Shown here piece by piece: positions 13,217 to 64,000 of a stretch of DNA of 64,000 nt. Both the position numbers and the translations under genes were made by a program. How positions within the stretch are numbered: position 1 is the stretch's first letter; the number at the start of each line of letters is the position of its first letter. The notes beneath the pieces are model-generated. The model saw only the letters and a list, made by a program, of their open reading frames with translations. It ran no database searches and was not told where the DNA came from. The stretch is from NCBI GenBank assembly GCA_026745465.1, contig JACYXH010000194.1, positions 538,001 to 602,000 on the forward strand. The letters run 5' to 3'. Source of the DNA: Lota lota (Eukaryota > Chordata > Actinopteri > Gadiformes > Lotidae).

Positions 13217-13983
13217 TTGAAATAGGTTATCCTTTCTTTTAGCACAAGTGCAAAATGCACCCAAACAGCCACCTGAGGGAATTCTACATCTTTAAATAAA
13301 AAAACAAGCAAAGTGTACATTTATCGTACAAAATTCTCTTTTTAAAAAATTGCACAGTTTGTGTATAATATATATTCATACTTTTTCATTTTAAACAAAC
13401 TTTAAAATAAAGGCTCAGAGAGTAAACAAAATCCACCAAATGAAAAATAAGAACACATTTCCCTAGAATTTAAAGCTGAGGAAACTTGAGACCCTGTTGT
13501 GTTTCTGTCCATCATAAATATTCATATTCATATGCAAGTCTCTTTACATATGGGCTCTGTGCTAGTGACTGGACAGACAATCAAAATTATTGCAAAGTAG
13601 TAAAGTTCTACTATAAAACATGGGGGGGGGGGGGGGTAAAAGCGTCTTTCAGCTCATCTTTCCATAAAATACACGCGACTCATTTCCTTTCACGCTTTCT
13701 TTTGAAACTAACTAGAAATGAGCTGGAATCCCGTGTTTTGGACAACGGCCTCAGTTTCACATTTAAGGTGTGCATCAACAGAAACCCAACAGCATTCCCC
13801 AAACTCATTAGCAACAAACAACTCCTGTGTTTCCCTGACGGTTCAATTATTGTAGTTATTTTTTTATGTGTTCTCTTTTTTCCGTGAACTGAACACTGGA
13901 ACGCGAGAACGTCTGGTTGTGGTAGAGGAGGAGGAGGTGGCGGCGGCAATGGGGGTGGGGGGGGGGGGAGTGGGGGTCAAGGG

Positions 13984-34666
<20,683 letters not shown>

Positions 34667-36094
34667 ATCTGAGGCTCTAGTAGGGGACTCTGCTGCGCGC
34701 TAGAGCCGGTTTATTGCTTCAGTGCTGCCCCTCTACAGACTGAGAGCTGAGGAAGGTCACTCCGCTTTTTGGTTCAAACTGCTCTGCGCAGTGACGACGT
34801 TCTGCCACGGGCAGAACTCCCGCAGGGAGCAAGTCACATTTAAAGTGATACAGTTCCTAAATGTATACGGCTCCTGCTATATTTTGACGAGTTTGGTACA
34901 GAAAAAAATAATCAATAAAAAATATACTAATAATATAAGTTTAATAATAAGACTAACAGGGTAAGGACGTCCTGAATATAAATGACATATACATTTGATG
35001 ATATCCATTATAATACATTTTTCAGAGAATTCAACCTTCAGTTAAACCTGCTGCTGGTCCACATTTCCTTTTCGGAAATTCGTTTTTTATTTTACGTGTG
35101 CTGTGACCACACCGCGGCTTTTAGACTTGAGGTTTATGTTGGTTAAAAGCGCACCAGTGTAAAAGATGATTCAGTCGTTAAATGGAGCCAACTATGATTA
35201 AATGCTCGATTGATACCATATATCAATTATTTTGAAAAATGTGATTTATTGCTTTTTGCAACACCATTTCTATCGTTGTGAATAGTGAGAGTGGTAATTG
35301 CATTACTTGAATAGATAGACCTAATTTAAAAGATTAGCATCTAAAATCAAAGTGTTCACTTTTAATGTACGACATTGGCTTGATTGATCCTGGCATATTA
35401 ACAAAAACGAAATCGGTGCAAAGCTAAATATATTTCCTGCTGTGTTCATAGATTGTCGGGCAGTTTAACATACAGTATAGGCCACCAGTGGAATCACATT
35501 CATATCCTCAAGGTAAAGTTGAGGTAGTTATCCTTAAATCCCCCTGTTCTAATTTAAACACACGCCAACCTTCAGGAAATCATGCGAAGTGCATCACAGA
35601 AATGCCGTCCAACTGTAAAGCTTCACCCAGCATGTTAAAGTAAAGCCAAACACGTCAGTCATAACATTTTTTTTTCTTCAAAAACTCAAATACAGTTGAA
35701 ATGACTTAAGACTTCATATTATTAGGGTATAACATGAAGGAAAAGCTTCAATTAGAGTAAATTAGGCAACTTCAATTCGCTATGCTGCGTGTGCATTCCG
35801 TGCAAGATTATACCATTAAAAAACAAAATATTACTTTTACACTGGCATCAGCGCCAACTAGCCGTTTGACGTATTTAAGTTTCATGCCATCCTTAACAAT
35901 GTTCAGTCACATGTCCTAAGAAGCACTGTTTCTGGCACACATGTGATTCACCCACACAAGACACAACAACCAAAAACATAACATGAATGAATAAACTTGA
36001 TACATTTTCAACATTTATGGAGAAAAACATATTGAGATAACCAGTACTCTCTGTGGAAAGAACAAAACAGACTAAATATACAAAATATATGCCA

Positions 36095-36205
36095 TCTCTT
36101 TATCTAAAGCGCCTTACAATACAGTGAGTGCAGCCATCTCTTAACATGGTGGCCCAGTGGGAATCGAACCCCAAACCTGGGCAGTGTTAATGCCATGCTC
36201 GAACA
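36095..36205 (-). mobile_element. tRNA-derived SINE fragment
   Basis: The tail block CTAAAGCGCCTTACAATACA is followed by GGGAATCGAACCCC, the complement of a good B box, then a tRNA-like end. Confidence 0.7.
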
Positions 36206-36449
36206 CATTTTCCAAACAGGACCACTTTAAAATAAGCATCCTTTTAATAAGGAGCAACTTGGAAGCTTTCAAATGCGTGTCCCCCAGGATCCCTACAAAG
36301 AGATGAGGTGTTTATGTCTGCAGTGTGTTGTCCTTCCTGGTTGATTAAGAGGTCTTCACTGACTATAATGTCTTGACTTTCAATTAAGTTAAGTGTGTGC
36401 ATTAGAGAGGTGATTTCGTAGAAAATAATGTTAGGACCTGTTGACTATT

Positions 36450-36605
36450 TAGTCATTTATCAGAGGCTTTTATCAAAGCGACTTACAGTGAGTTCATACA
36501 TATCATTAATAAGCAGGTAGGGGTAAGGAGTCTTGCTCAATACAGGATTGACCCAGTACATTTGAGCTGGGTATAACACCCTCGCCAACTGCACTATCCT
36601 GCCGT
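36450..36605 (-). mobile_element. SINE fragment
   Basis: The tail block AAAGCGACTTACAGTGAG is followed by GTCTTGCTCAATACAGG and a degraded tRNA-like end with GCACTATCCTGCC. It has the same design as the copies at 32150 and 36095. Confidence 0.65.
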
Positions 36606-37375
36606 GCCCTCTAGAGTTTGTTGGAATATTTTCATGATATTATTAGCCGCAGTTGATAGCATGCAGCTGCCCAAGCTAGTACACGGGCAGACTTAAGTTT
36701 ACGGGTTGTTATTTAATCTTCCTACTTATTTGTCACCGTCTTTTGGAAGGATTGTTCACAAATGCATGAATGCAGAGTAATGAAAGTAAATAGGATTTAT
36801 TTGGAAAGCATTAACCACTAACTGTTTACTTTACAGTATTGCACTCCTATGCAATATTGATATCATATTGAGATTGTCATATTGGGATGTGGGTTTGGCT
36901 TAAACACATTAAGATGTAGCCATGTCCTGATCTTAACGGCTGCATTAAAGTGATACTGTATCCGATAATGTAAGACTTTTCTTCTAGCTGAGTGAAATTA
37001 ACTATGAACGCTTCTGAATGGTCATTGTGTCCACAATACTCAATTATGTTTTGTTTGTCATTTTGGTATGTAGGCCTGCCATTTGTCATCTGGCGTTGGG
37101 CAGCTGTAGTTTTTCCGTTACTATCGATGAATAACCGTTTTCTCGGCACGGTTCTTGGAATGCGTTCATATTGATATCAGGATGGGAATAAACCATTGCA
37201 ACGCATTATGAGTGAATGGGGAACATTCAACAGTGCTTTCGTAACTATAAAATATCCAACAGTGAGCCGGGTCGAAAGTTGGGCTGATCCTTGGAATGGG
37301 AGCATATCGTGACCCCTAGTGAAAGCCTTTTGACGTTGCTCGGACAACGAGCCAAGTCAGCACTTTTGAGACCCT

Positions 37376-37381
37376 TATAAA
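37376..37381 (+). promoter_or_regulatory. gamt: gamt TATA box
   Basis: TATAAA lies 114 nt upstream of the gamt start codon in CTTATAAATCCC. Usual spacing gives a leader of about 85-90 nt. Confidence 0.65.
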
Positions 37382-37494
37382 TCCCAACAGCCAGGGCTCA
37401 GTCCCTCCTCTTGCAGACGAGTGGAGTAAGGAGCCCACCCCTTCCAAGACTCGGCACCAGATTAAGACAAAACCAGAACCGAATCGCAACCGCA

Positions 37495-40212
<2,718 letters not shown>

Positions 40213-40407
40213 AGTCCTTCCAAACCACACTGACCGACTGGCATTGGAGTCTGTTTTTCTTTTTTTTTAATCTGCTTTGTTTTTGATATTGCTGAATGAA
40301 TCTTCTCCTTGACCCTCGATCCATAAAAGTATGAACTCCTGCTCCAAGCCAATTGCGTTTGGTTAATAACAATGAAAGTCTATTCAAACAAGAAAAGGAA
40401 AGTAATA

Positions 40408-40535
40408 CGGTGGTGTCCAGCTGAGCTGGTAGAGCATGGCCTTAACATCGCCACAGTTAGGGGTTCAATTCCCCCCACATGCTAAGAATGTATGGACTCA
40501 GGTTACTGTAAAATCCTTTGGATTAAAGTGTCCGC
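40408..40535 (+). mobile_element. tRNA-derived SINE, complete head
   Basis: A tRNA-like A box (AGCTGGTAGAGCATGGC, from 40424) and a B box (GGGGTTCAATTCCCC, 40460-40474) are spaced as in a tRNA. They are followed by a tail with GGATTAAAGTGTCCGCATA. It lies just after the gamt stop codon. Confidence 0.75.
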
Positions 40536-40852
40536 ATACATTTGTATGCCAGTCCCAGTATGTAAGATTGAGCCCCTCCCCAGTTAATAGGCGGGAGACT
40601 TTCAGAATTCAAAAGACTCAATATCAGTGTTCTGTCCACTGAACTAGCGATGCTCAGCTGGCTGGGTTGTGGGAGTGTCAAAAGTACAATTCTTGTAAAC
40701 TGTGAGCGAGGTACAAGTTGGCCAGAAGTTTTTTGTCCAGCATTTGTGGAATATATCAGGTAAAGGATGTGATTGATAATATTACTGAAATCACTTATCA
40801 GCATTGACTACAGATATGTCCAGGTTATTTCAGGGTACAAGCTAGTTTGAAT

Positions 40853-40979
<127 letters not shown>

Positions 40980-41073
40980 TAGACTTCATATTTCTATACT
41001 TACACCATTTAAATTTAAATCTATTTTATAACCTGCATATGTATTTTATATAACCGATGTGTATATAAACATC

Positions 41074-41079
41074 AATAAA
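41074..41079 (+). terminator. gamt: Possible distal gamt polyadenylation signal
   Basis: AATAAA lies 862 nt after the gamt stop codon, beyond the SINE and the CA run. No canonical hexamer was seen closer. A nearer variant signal is equally possible. Confidence 0.3.
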
Positions 41080-41206
41080 TGCTCTGGGAATGATAATGAA
41101 ATCTCACGTTAGAATCCATTGTGCAACCACTAAAAAACAAAGCAGCACAGTGTTTGTTTAGCGATGAAACACCCAGACACAACTATAAGTAACTGACCAG
41201 AACGAC

Positions 41207-41212
41207 TTTATT
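41207..41212 (-). terminator. ndufs7: ndufs7 polyadenylation signal (AATAAA)
   Basis: TTTATT on the given strand is AATAAA for ndufs7. It lies 113 nt beyond the stop codon, a typical distance. Confidence 0.7.
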
Positions 41213-41324
41213 AAAGTTAATTAGTGAATCTACATGGATGAGGAGCCAACCAGGACAGCACCTGGCCCTGCCTAGCAGACCTCCCAGAAAGAAGACATGT
41301 ACACACGGCCACACCACCCCCGGC

Positions 41325-46138
<4,814 letters not shown>

Positions 46139-46142
46139 CTTT

Positions 46143-47436
46143 GAATGTATAGTTCTGATAAAACTGCTTCCGGTGTAGGACCTCGATGGACCTGAAGAGG
46201 GCACTGTTGTGTCCCACACTGATTATCCAGACTTGTTGAAAAGTTTATTACATGTTATATTTTAGCTCTGCGGCTCCACCCGAAACAGTCTGCCATCCAT
46301 GACCCCACTTTTAGGACTGTATACTTAGTGTCATCTAAGTCCATTTAAGACGGCTATTCCCTTTCATTAGGTACAGCGGTTTATAACAAAATGTGGACAA
46401 CATTGGAAGTCGTCGAATGGAATCAAACAAGGACAAACTAAACTAAACTAAACTGTCACATGAGCAAGAGGTGAATAGGTCATTGTCAAGCAATGCCTGA
46501 TGAATAAATGAATTATTCAATATTCAGTTGAAATCAACGGTAATCATAAATGATATTTACTATCTAATGTCACAGGCAGCTGAGACAACCACCAGCTCCC
46601 TTCCTACTATAAACAACATGTATTAATGTAGTAGTTCACTGTTAAAGCACAATGAGAATGTTCTGTTGTCATAATTGAGCTATATTAGGGTTTTAGATGT
46701 GTTAAGGAGGAAATGAATCAGGGTTTATCCATGTGCTTGCCAGGGGCCATGCCTTTTGAGCTGCAGCGATGAGTTTTTTCAGGATACCTTCTACATATTG
46801 TTCCAAAGCTATGAGGAAATTAATTTAAAAAAAAGTATATTCGTTTACCAGTTTTACCTTACTAAACGACTTACTCTTAACATGCATCTGATGCTAGCTT
46901 TTTTTCTTCTCGTCACAAATGTCTCCGAATGTCCTGTGTTATTTAGCAGCTGCTTTGATCCAAAGTGTTTTGTTTTGGAGCTATAGTTCATAAGGTCATG
47001 GAATTTAACACCCGAACACTAAAACCACTTAGTCAACATAGCCAACCAAAAACTAATGTTTGTTATATTGACACAGCACTGTACAGTTACAGATTAATTT
47101 AACAAGGTCAGGATGAAGAATTACCCGGATATTCTGGTTGTGTTACTTTCTCTGTTGCTACAACAAACACGGAGGACTACCCTTTGTCTATAACAACCCC
47201 AAATAATACTCGTGTCTAACAATCGCACCCTAGGACTCTCTCACACAACTGCTGCATCTCAATGTTAAGTTCAAGATCAAACCTATTTCTGTACTTAGTT
47301 TTTTTTTTAATTCTCAATATAGATTGTATGCTTGCAATGTTTTAGCCTCACTTGTAAATTGCTTTGGCTGAAAGCGCAATGACTAAATGTAAACGTAAGA
47401 AAATAGAAAGGAAAAACACATCAGAAAAGAGCCAAC
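46143..47436. other. Intergenic region upstream of ndufs7
   Basis: AT-rich, with no recognisable exon on either strand and no long repeat. The ndufs7 promoter should lie within the first few hundred bases. Confidence 0.55.
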
Positions 47437-48147
47437 GCTCGCCCAATCCCAGTCTCTGATACCACTGTTCTTATCCATTATACATCAGCACCAAACCATC
47501 CATTCGGCTCCCCCCTCAGTCTCTTCTCAACTGCCTTCACGACACCAAAGTCTGGATGTCATCTAACCTGCTCAAATTAAACAACAATAAAACGGAACTC
47601 ATGGTTGTGGCTCCCAAGGCACTGCTCAGGAAGGTTGGAGATCTGCGCATGGTTGTTGATGACTGCTCCATCTCCCCATCCCCCGAAGTCCGCAACCTGT
47701 GGCGTACTTTTCGATTCCACCCTCTCATTTGACTCCCACATCAAACCCATGACCAAATCTGCCTTCTTCCACCTCAAGTACATTCCCAGACTCCGCCCAT
47801 CACTGTCTGAGTCTGTGGCTGAAACACTGATCCATGCATTCATCACCTCCCGCCGGGACTACTGCCGTGGGGTCCTCTCCGGGGTTCCTAGCAAAGCCCT
47901 GGACAGGCTCCAGTATATTCAAAACTCTGCTGCCAGAGTTCTCACCCGTAACAAGCCCTGGCAGCACATCACCCCCACCCTCATCCATCTTCACTGGCTC
48001 CCCGTTAAATCCCGTATCACCTACAAAACCCTACTCCTCACCTACAAGTCCCTCCACGCCCTTGCATGCAGTACCTGACGGACCTCCCCCACCCCTATAC
48101 CCCCACCCGGAAGCTCCGGTCCTCGGACACGGGTCTGCTCTCCTACC

Positions 48148-48179
<32 letters not shown>

Positions 48180-48500
48180 CGCAGTAGGCCACGAACTTTC
48201 GGGGACAGAGCCTCCAGTGTGGCAGCCCCCATCCTCTGGAACTCTCACCCCACTGACATTCGAAATGCACCATCCCTGGCCACTTTGAAACACCTCCAGA
48301 AAACTCACCTGTTCAGCAAGGCCTGCTGCCCCTGACCCCTTTTTTGCTTGATCTTTGGTCTGTCTTTATTTATTTATTATGATCTAATTACCCTGTCTTG
48401 TTCCTGTTATGTTTGTTTGTTTGTTTGTTTCCTCTGTAAAGTGTCCTTGGGTTTAAGAAAGGCGCTAACTAAATCCCAGCTATTATTATTATTATTATCA
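47437..48500 (+). mobile_element. 5'-truncated LINE (3' end of a reverse-transcriptase ORF)
   Basis: The reading frame matches the C-terminal part of fish L2/CR1/Jockey-type non-LTR elements. It includes DTKVWMSSNLLKLNNNKTEL, then FDSTLSFDSHIK, FFHLKYIPRLRPS, SAARVLTR, HITPTLIHLHWLPVK, and SVAAPILWNSHPTDIRNAPS after a break. A single-base shift near 47700 and a 30-nt poly-C (48149-48178) break the frame, so it is dead. It ends in CTTGGGTTTAAGAAAGGCGC and a short TTA microsatellite, the usual 3' tail of L2-type elements. The palm domain is missing. The exact clade is not settled. Confidence 0.85.
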
Positions 48501-49198
48501 TCCACAAGTTTTAAACTACAGTGAAACACCAGATAATATTGCATCCAGACAGACTGAGAAGGATGGAGCAGGGACTCTCTTTTCAAATCCTGCTAAGTAA
48601 TTTAAAAGGTGGTGCCCTTTCATTTAATCTTGCTAAGTGTGTGGGATGGGTAGGGTTTTCCGGGAGTAGTCCTGTTTCCCTCTGTGTGGTGAGTCTGACT
48701 AACCCCTTCCCCGCCCTCTCTCATTATTCATGAATTATCTTCATGAAGCTGTCATAGCCCTGCTGGCCCATGGACCAGCAGGGGTTCACATAGCTCCCAG
48801 CGCTAATGCTAGCCCAACGCTAGGCAACGGTGCGGCAGCCACATGGGAATACGTTGGGTCTTGGTTCTCCTCTGGTGGGACATTATTTAACAGCGGAGGG
48901 GGGGGACGGGACGGGACGGGGACGGGGGGGGGGACGGGGGGACGGACTGTGTAGTCAGGGAGAAGAGGGTGGTCTTCAGGCTTAGAAGATCTGAAACCGC
49001 TGGTGGGAATGCAGACCAATTTAACTGGTTACCCTGTGGCCAATGTTCCAGAGCTGGGAAGGACATTTTAGATAGATTATCAACGAGCAGGTAGGGGTTA
49101 GACATCTCGCTCCAGAATACACGTAATACACGTAGACTACAAACATTGGGGAAAATGACATAAAACTATAAAAATTTAAGCATGTCAAAGTAATGGCC
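48501..49198. other. Intergenic region downstream of tmem79-like gene
   Basis: No exon recognised. It contains G-rich blocks (48897-48943, built from GGGACGGGACGGGG-like units) and a SINE-like scrap near 49075-49115. Confidence 0.5.
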
Positions 49199-49204
49199 TT
49201 TATT
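49199..49204 (-). terminator. tmem79: Candidate polyadenylation signal of the tmem79-like gene
   Basis: TTTATT on the given strand reads AATAAA for the gene, 521 nt beyond the stop codon. The 3' untranslated region between them has a CU/AG-rich stretch near 49660-49720. Confidence 0.5.
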
Positions 49205-49724
49205 CGTAGCATAATTATTATCGTTTACAAAAGTTTGACAAGATAAAAAATATGCTTCCTCATAAGAAAGGTTTTTTGCAAGGGTGTTTTTTTTTTTTTT
49301 GCCATTGACCCAAATGAATCCGTATAAAAAAAGCAAGAGCTCTGAAGCGCTTGCGAGTTCAAAACATTAAATATAGGCACCGGAATGGCTTAAAAAGGAC
49401 AAACGTTTAAGACTAGAACTTCAGAGTTCAAGGGCATTTTTTTTGGTTGCCACAAGCAAGAGAGAAAAAAAAGACTCTTGCGCTTCAGATAATAAGCAGG
49501 AATCCACGTTAAAAAAAGAGAGAATGTCCTGTACACGCTGAAGCAGACAGCCATCGCAGAAGCTCCGAGGTCGGTGGCTGCCCCCAGAGCTTCACTGCAG
49601 ACCACAGAAATGGCCTATTTCTAGAAAGATCTCCTCCTTCAAAAAAGCACAAAGAGCGTCCCTCTACCTCCTCCTCCTCCTTCTTCTTCTCCCCCTCTTC
49701 ATCCTCCTCCTCCCTTCCTCTTCC

Positions 49725-53455
<3,731 letters not shown>

Positions 53456-56024
53456 GGTCGCACAGTCTATGTGGCGCGATGACGTTTTGGTTTTAGGTTT
53501 TATCAAGTATGATAAAAAAATAAAAAAAAGTTAGGGTTGGACTATTTAAAAAACAAAACAATAAACGATTGGCCTAGGCCTACTAATTAGTGACGATTAA
53601 TACAACAGAATAGCATCACACTTAAGACATTTAAAGACACACGTAACGCCTGATCACGTTATGGTAAAAAAAGAAGTAATAAATAAAAGCGTTTGCTTTG
53701 AGTAGAATGAGCGTTCAACACAGATTCCTTCCATTTTGCCAAATTGCGCAGAACACACAGAAATCAACAAAGACACAAGCGATGGGAGAAGATTTTGTAA
53801 GGACCAACCGGCCCGTCCCGCCATCATGGGGTCCTAACATCTGGGGGTTGAATTTGGGAGGCTCTGGCTGCCCTGGTGTGCGTGTGGCGCGGGCTTGCCA
53901 TCCACTTAAGAGTCCACGCGCACGCCACACCACGCGCACGTCCAAACCCATGCACGTCTTCAAGTAAAGGCTGTGCTAGACTATACGATCCTCCGTGCAT
54001 TACGCAACTTTGATAAAGAAAAGTGCGTTTGGCCGCTGATTCTGGCTGTAATCAATCTTGAGCTAGATAAGAATTGGCACGATGGATGTAAAAAAAATTT
54101 TTTTTAAAACGCTGAAAAAAAAAACGCGCAACAGGCAATGTGCGTTGCCTCACATCAGGAAAGAAAGTCCACTAAAAGCTGGATCTGTTTCAACTACAGC
54201 TGGAAACACCATCTATTGAGTCCTGTATTCATCATGAAAACCAATGGAAGCGTTTTAGACTCGATTTAAGATAGTCGTACAATATGCCTTAAGGCTACAC
54301 AGACAAAGTATGGGATGTGTCGATGTCGACCAAAAGAAAAAAGAAAATGCTAAATCTATCGCCATGTATTACGTTGTGCTTTTCTATTTTGCAGCCATGT
54401 ACACATGTATGGTTATCGCATCAGCTAAATATTCGTCAAGGCAAACGACATCTATGATCGATTACAGCTATGCAAGATTCATTAAAAAAATATCCCCGCT
54501 TTTAAATCAGCATCATTCCACAGGGATCATTAGAACGGCTTACCTTTCAGACTGTAGCGATGGTTGGGTCGTCTTTTGCTTCTTTTTATTTTTTTATTAT
54601 CGCAGTAAAATAGCGTCCGGTCGACTTGTGGTTCTCCCTCCCCCCGCTAGCTTTTTGTCTTCCAGTCCTCTGAACTTCTGAATCAAATTTCAAGACGGAC
54701 AAAATACTACGCCGAGGCCCCGCCCACCCAGGCACTCTCCGGGTACCATGTAGTCGGACCATATGGAGCAAATCAACCCGGAGCGGATACACACCAGAGG
54801 AGGGGTGTGTGTGTGTGTGTGTGGTGGGGGGTGGGGGGGGGTCTGTCTAGTACTCGGGAGCAACGGGATTTAACAAGAAGAAATCTCTCCAAAACAGAGA
54901 GCCTCCCCCGTGTCACCTGGAAACAGCGCTCTGTAGACCGCATAGTGTAGCCTCCATTGTCGTCATATAATAGAGTGCGAGTAAGGTCCGAACAATAGTT
55001 ATTAATCTTCTAGAATGGTTCAGATTGAGTTTTGCGGGAGACAGTTGCTGGAACTTCGAGGGGCCCTGGCTTATGTTTAGAGTAAGGGGGGGGGGGGGGG
55101 GGGGGGGGCAGCGGTTCAGAGCGAGAGAGAGAGGGGGGGGGGGGGGGGGGGGGGTGTAATTGGAGGTTCTTGATGCCATGCCTCGTTGTTTTAGGAGCGA
55201 GGCATTGCTCCCTGTAGGTGATTTTTGTATGGCGGTCTGGACGACGTTTAGAAATAGGGTAAGATAATCGGGTCGCTGCGACAATAGTGAGCTTTGTTCT
55301 TCCAGGCACATGTGTTGTAGTGAGTGATTTGCGGATGAGCGGGTAGTATTTCACTGCAGCCTTGGTGGGGAGGCAGATGGTTGGTTGGCTGGTATATAAA
55401 AAAAAAAATAAAAAAAAAAAAATGGAAGGCCTGCTGCTCCCTCCATTGAAGCTTTTAATAACACCACAATTATTTGCATTATATTTACTCAAGGATTTTA
55501 ATATTTTCCCACATTTATACACGCAAGCATTCAGTTTGCCGGCTAATCAACAAATAAATTTAAAAAAGGTATTTCAGGGTTTGTTTTTATAATTATTTAC
55601 ACATTTGTAGTTCACTATTAGCTTGTGGAAAGGGTGCACGTGACATGTCTGTTGAAAGGTAACAGATGAATGCACAATATGATGTTTCAGTCCAAGTAGC
55701 GGTATTGGGGTGAGTGTGTAATGGAATAATGTCGGTTTTGAAGGTTTCAGCACAGAGGAATGATTGCAACAGAGGAGACAGAAGTTCGGGGTGTGATGGT
55801 GAAGCAGGGTACGTGAGCTCAGTCCTCGGACAGCATCGCCATAGTAACCGTAAGTAACGCAGTATGTTTAGGTCTTCTGAAAAGCGCTGCCACGGGAACA
55901 CAGCGGATCGGAGCCCTGTCGATCTCGGCGAATGAGATCCGTTGCCACGGTAACGCAAGTGGCCTCGTCTCTGTGCGAGAGGACAGCGTTGTCGTGGTAA
56001 CGCAGCGGGACAAGGTTGTCTCCG
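53456..56024. other. Intergenic region between tmem79-like and phosphatase genes
   Basis: The first part should contain the tmem79-like promoter and perhaps a non-coding first exon. No TATA box was seen at a useful distance. A 123-codon open frame at 54310-54681 (+) has no recognisable features. Two poly-G runs (55086-55108 and 55133-55154) are separated by an AG-rich spacer. The part next to 56024 is the phosphatase 3' untranslated region. Confidence 0.5.
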
Positions 56025-63452
<7,428 letters not shown>

Positions 63453-63631
63453 TTTCTCCACAACACGAGCGATCCAAGAGCATCAAATAGCGCCGCGACT
63501 GACAACTAGGAATCTCGGTCAACTTCACAAACTGCTTCGATCTTTGTTGTGACCCAGCTAGTCTACTTGGCCTCGACCCGAACCGTGTTTGCTGTTTAAA
63601 TCTGCCGGGCGGGGATAGGTTGGCTCCCAAG

Positions 63632-63693
63632 GACGTCACTGCTGGGCGGAGCTTCGCAGCTTCCCTGGTCACATGTGATTGACTGGTCACGTG
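63632..63693 (-). promoter_or_regulatory. Candidate phosphatase gene promoter elements
   Basis: A CRE/ATF-like GACGTCAC (63632-63639), GGGCGGAG just beyond it, and E-boxes CACATG (about 63670) and CACGTG (63688-63693) lie 180-240 nt upstream of the start codon. No TATA box was seen. Function is inferred from position. Confidence 0.4.
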
Positions 63694-63715
63694 TCAGTGC
63701 CATGGCGTTCTTTCA

Positions 63716-63910
63716 CAGTCTGTGCCCTTCCACACAGATGTTATACATAATATAATAGTTCCCCATAAGCTTATGTCATACAGTCTGTGGCCCTTCTACA
63801 CATATGTTATACATAATACAATCGTTCCCCATATGCTTATGTCATACAGTCTGCTCTTCTAGACATATGTTATACATTCTATAATCTTTACTCCAGAGAA
63901 CGGTGTCATA
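63716..63910 (+). repeat. 65-bp tandem triplicate
   Basis: Three copies (63716-63780, 63781-63846, 63847-63910) of a unit beginning CAGTCTGTG and ending CTTATGTCATA. The third is more diverged. It lies upstream of the phosphatase gene. Confidence 0.9.
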
Positions 63911-64000
63911 CAGTCCAAGCGCTACTAGACCTAAATAGACGGTAATAGATGGAATCGATTTCCATTATTATAGGTCAATGTTTTTTTTTGTTTTCTTTTT

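Larger units (their letters stand above)
34667..37375. other. Intergenic region between dazap1 and gamt (head to head)
   Basis: The two genes diverge from this 2.7 kb gap. The part next to dazap1 (about 34140-34710) is GC-richer and contains clustered GCTAGC and AACGTT palindromes near 34480-34540. The middle is AT-rich with no recognisable exon. SINE copies occupy about 36095-36205 and 36450-36605. Confidence 0.6.

Noticed and set aside
40408..40535. Possible functional tRNA gene (good A and B boxes)
   Set aside because: The arms do not pair into a full cloverleaf and a SINE tail follows directly.
54310..54681. 123-codon open frame with some hydrophobic stretches
   Set aside because: Low-complexity, AT-rich, weak start, no recognised domain, and it spans poly-T/poly-A stretches.

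Overview
This is a window of vertebrate nuclear DNA, almost certainly from a ray-finned (teleost) fish. The genes are split into short exons with GT-AG introns. Their proteins are clear orthologues of vertebrate genes. The non-coding DNA carries tRNA-derived SINEs, a Tc1-like palindromic element and a LINE tail of the kinds common in fish. The density of very long (CA)n, (GA)n and pure C or G runs is striking and resembles what is reported for codfishes (Gadiformes), but that placement is an inference from repeat style only.

Layout. 1-7.9 kb: intergenic, no gene recognised. 7.9-12.4 kb: angptl4 (+), seven coding exons, with a CCAAT/TATA promoter and a (GA)n tract in the presumed 5' leader. 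13.2-34.7 kb: dazap1 (-), eleven coding exons plus a probable 96-nt in-frame cassette exon; its introns hold most of the repeats. 34.7-37.4 kb: intergenic with SINE copies. 37.4-40.2 kb: gamt (+), six exons and a TATA box. 41.2-46.1 kb: ndufs7 (-), eight exons. 46.1-49.2 kb: intergenic with a truncated LINE. 49.2-53.5 kb: tmem79-like gene (-), four coding exons. 53.5-56.0 kb: intergenic, with C/G homopolymers. 56.0-63.5 kb: a divergent CTD-small-phosphatase-like gene (-), eleven coding exons, with two large minisatellites in its introns. 63.5-64 kb: its likely promoter and a 65-bp triplicate.

Exon coordinates were derived by hand. For five genes every junction keeps the reading frame. The exception is the junction between exons 1 and 2 of ndufs7, which does not work with the strongest splice sites. 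The dazap1-gamt-ndufs7 order and relative orientation match the human 19p13.3 block, so this is an old conserved neighbourhood. The genes do not form one pathway: angptl4 concerns plasma triglyceride, gamt creatine synthesis, ndufs7 respiratory complex I, dazap1 mRNA processing, tmem79 is a membrane protein and the last gene is a phosphatase.

I found no convincing new multi-gene system. The most interesting signals are long dinucleotide repeats that run directly into splice sites of three genes, the dazap1 cassette exon, the divergent short CTDSPL2-type phosphatase, the ndufs7 exon 1-2 frame problem, and the near-perfect palindromic element inside ndufs7.
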